A stretch of DNA of 6,149 nt from Candidatus Bathyarchaeota archaeon (lineage in GTDB: Archaea > Thermoproteota > Bathyarchaeia > TCS64). Each line of letters starts with the position of its first letter. Positions within the stretch are counted from its first letter, which is position 1. The notes beneath the pieces were generated by a model. The model was not told the DNA's origin, ran no database searches, and saw nothing but the letters and a program-made list of their open reading frames with translations. The stretch lies in assembly GCA_013619005.1 (NCBI GenBank), contig JABXKY010000152.1, positions 1-6,149 on the forward strand. The letters run 5' to 3'. Shown piece by piece: positions 5,592-6,149 of this stretch. A program made the translations under genes and the position numbers.

Positions 5592-6131
5592 CTAACCGGT
5601 GGACTCCCACTCGTGGCGGAGGATTCCGTAGATTAAGGTGTCCCTGTACTGTCCCCTGATTTTCAGGTTCTCCCTCAGGTGACCTTCCTTGGTCATCCCG
5701 TTTTTCTCCATTACCCGGTAGCTGCCGTGGTTTTCGGGGTCGCATTTGGCTAGGACCCTGTGTAAAAGCAGCTCCTCGAAACCGTATCTAATCATCGCGG
5801 CGGCGAACTCCGTGCCGAATCCCTTGCCCCAGTATGGCTCATCAATGCAATAACCCAGCTCCGCCCCATCGCTCTTCAGGTCGTGGATGGTCAACCCTCC
5901 GCCTCCTATTGGTGTCCCGTCAACTGTAATGGCCAAGTCATAGCTTACACGCGGCTTCAGTACCTGTGATTGTAGTTTGCTCTGAAGAAAATTTCTGGTC
6001 TCGGCCTCGGTGTTTGGTCCCCACGCCATGAACTTGACCACGTTGGGGTTTGTAGCATACCTGTGAACCGCCTCAAAATCATCGAGGGTGAACTCGCGTA
6101 TGAGCAGCCTCTTCGTCTCGATGGTGACCAT
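5592..6131 (-). CDS. GNAT-family N-acetyltransferase, RimJ/RimL type
   Basis: A 179-residue cytoplasmic acetyl-CoA-dependent transferase, a normal length for a single-domain RimJ/RimL-like enzyme. The N-terminus ETKRLLIREFTLDDFEAV (5-22) is the usual opening of the family. DGTPIGGGGL (71-80) forms the central strand before motif A. ELGYCIDEPYWGKGFGTE (91-108) includes the acetyl-CoA pyrophosphate-binding loop WGKGFG. CDPENHGSYRVMEKNGM (130-146) contains N134 and S137 of the C-terminal motif, and the protein ends with the usual YGILRHEW. Relatives acetylate ribosomal protein N-termini, other proteins or small molecules, and the target cannot be told from sequence. ATG 6131 matches the family N-terminus. 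The frame stays open to the window edge, but an earlier start is not needed. The promoter is probably outside the window. Confidence 0.93.
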   Translation of the reverse strand: MVTIETKRLLIREFTLDDFEAVHRYATNPNVVKFMAWGPNTEAETRNFLQSKLQSQVLKPRVSYDLAITVDGTPIGGGGLTIHDLKSDGAELGYCIDEPYWGKGFGTEFAAAMIRYGFEELLLHRVLAKCDPENHGSYRVMEKNGMTKEGHLRENLKIRGQYRDTLIYGILRHEWESTG

Positions 6132-6149
6132 GGGCTTGAGAATAAGATT

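Overview
The window looks archaeal. Genes are GC-rich (by eye, mid to high 50s percent) but use AGG/AGA arginine and ATA isoleucine codons freely. Gene starts tend to have an AT-rich TATA-like box about 25 bases ahead of a plausible transcript start, rather than a bacterial -35/-10 pair. One gene appears to be leaderless. The lineage cannot be fixed from this sequence; an uncultured archaeon is an inference, and a bacterium with similar codon use is not excluded.

Layout, left to right. The + strand carries the C-terminal two thirds of isoleucyl-tRNA synthetase (1-2051, cut by the window edge). Next are a 12-helix MFS transporter of the drug:H+ antiporter type (2124-3440) and a reductive dehalogenase catalytic subunit with two [4Fe-4S] clusters but no Tat signal (TTG start, 3521-4711). 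The last + strand gene is a 51-residue, methionine-rich, two-helix membrane protein (4762-4917). The - strand then carries, in transcription order, a RimJ/RimL-type GNAT acetyltransferase (6131-5592), a small protein resembling a degenerate GIY-YIG domain (5550-5209) and an 87-residue CxxC protein (5177-4914). The two groups converge, and their terminal stop codons are interlocked in one CTAG. No intergenic gap exceeds 80 bases, so no long stretch is empty. I saw no RNA genes, insertion sequences or CRISPR arrays.

The most interesting part is 3441-4917. The dehalogenase keeps the Tyr/Asn/Arg triad and both cluster motifs, but nothing in its N-terminus would export it, and no normal RdhB anchor (about 90 residues, three helices) is present. 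The small two-helix membrane protein sits where rdhB usually lies. Its start codon is buried in one arm of a 14-bp hairpin (4738-4770). A six-codon reading frame also ends on that start codon through an ATGA overlap. This suggests a regulated, possibly lineage-specific substitute for the anchor, but that function is inference. The other genes are housekeeping or general accessory genes with no demonstrated link to dehalogenation.
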